Part shown: positions 5,465 to 5,584 of the stretch, piece by piece
Numbering within the stretch: the first letter of the stretch is position 1
Layout: every line of letters starts with the position of its first letter
NCBI GenBank assembly: GCA_030699345.1
Contig: JAUYMX010000215.1
Coordinates: 1 to 5,584, forward strand
DNA: 5,584 nt
Origin: Methylococcaceae bacterium
Lineage (GTDB): Bacteria > Pseudomonadota > Gammaproteobacteria > Methylococcales > Methylomonadaceae
Direction of reading: 5' to 3'
Program-made: the position numbers and the translations under genes
The notes under the pieces: generated by a model
What the model saw: the letters and a program-made list of their open reading frames with translations, nothing else
What the model was told of the DNA's origin: nothing
The model's database searches: none

Positions 5465-5584
5465 TTAAATTGCATAATTAGCCTGATAAGGTTGCCTAGT
5501 TTTGAGTACGCCAAAGCACAAATGTACCAACTTGCGCATGGCTGCCCCCAGCGCTGACATTTTGGATTTGCCTCGGCCCTGTAA
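5465..5584 (-). CDS. IS110-family transposase, C-terminal end (5'-partial at window edge)
   Basis: Reading the minus strand from the window edge gives 39 codons and a TAA stop (5465-5467) with no interruption. The peptide contains GRGKSKMSALGAAMRKLV followed by HLCFGVLKTRQPYQANYAI, the typical end of IS110-group transposases (Transposase_20 C-terminal region with the AAMRKLVHLCFGVLK helix). These enzymes are DEDD/serine recombinases that move the element with a structured bridge RNA from its noncoding end. The catalytic parts and the bridge-RNA region lie beyond the window, so intactness is unknown. The element boundary should fall in or near 5437-5464, just after the DUF2442 stop; IS110 elements have no clear terminal inverted repeats, so I cannot place it. 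The rest of 5437-5464 shows nothing recognisable. Confidence 0.85.
   Translation of the reverse strand, partial: LQGRGKSKMSALGAAMRKLVHLCFGVLKTRQPYQANYAI

Overview
The window looks like a chromosomal segment of a mesophilic, moderate-G+C proteobacterium, most likely a gammaproteobacterium. The evidence is the arsenic genes of proteobacterial type, REP-like palindromes between genes, and a proteobacterial RES/Xre toxin-antitoxin pair. A methanotroph-like host is possible from the style of the repeats, but that is a guess and no species call is justified.

Left part (1-2632, + strand): the distal end of an arsenic-resistance operon. It holds the C-terminal half of the arsenite-stimulated ATPase ArsA (cut by the window edge), a thioredoxin-type arsenate reductase ArsC, and an Acr3 arsenite permease whose start overlaps the arsC stop by 4 bp. 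Together they reduce As(V) to As(III) in the cytoplasm and export As(III), with ArsA as the likely energising subunit. The operon promoter and any arsR/arsD lie outside the window.

Middle (2633-3865): a REP-like inverted repeat separates acr3 from a convergent minus-strand operon, which is an Xre/MbcA/ParS-type antitoxin gene followed by a RES-domain (NAD-degrading type) toxin gene, overlapping by 4 bp. The promoter of this operon has a perfect TATAAT and an AT-rich 25-bp near-palindrome lying between and over the -35 and -10 boxes. It is a strong candidate for the autoregulatory operator.

Right part (3866-5584): an AT-rich accessory stretch. A 249-residue uncharacterised protein carries an R-N-K-A-Q-H motif (RX4H) in a helical context, suggesting a HEPN-type RNase fold. 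It is followed by a second hairpin repeat, then a tight DUF4160-DUF2442 gene pair, and finally, on the minus strand, the last 39 codons of an IS110-family transposase running off the window edge. The right half therefore reads as an accessory island of toxin-like modules between a resistance operon and an insertion sequence. No RNA genes or CRISPR arrays were seen.
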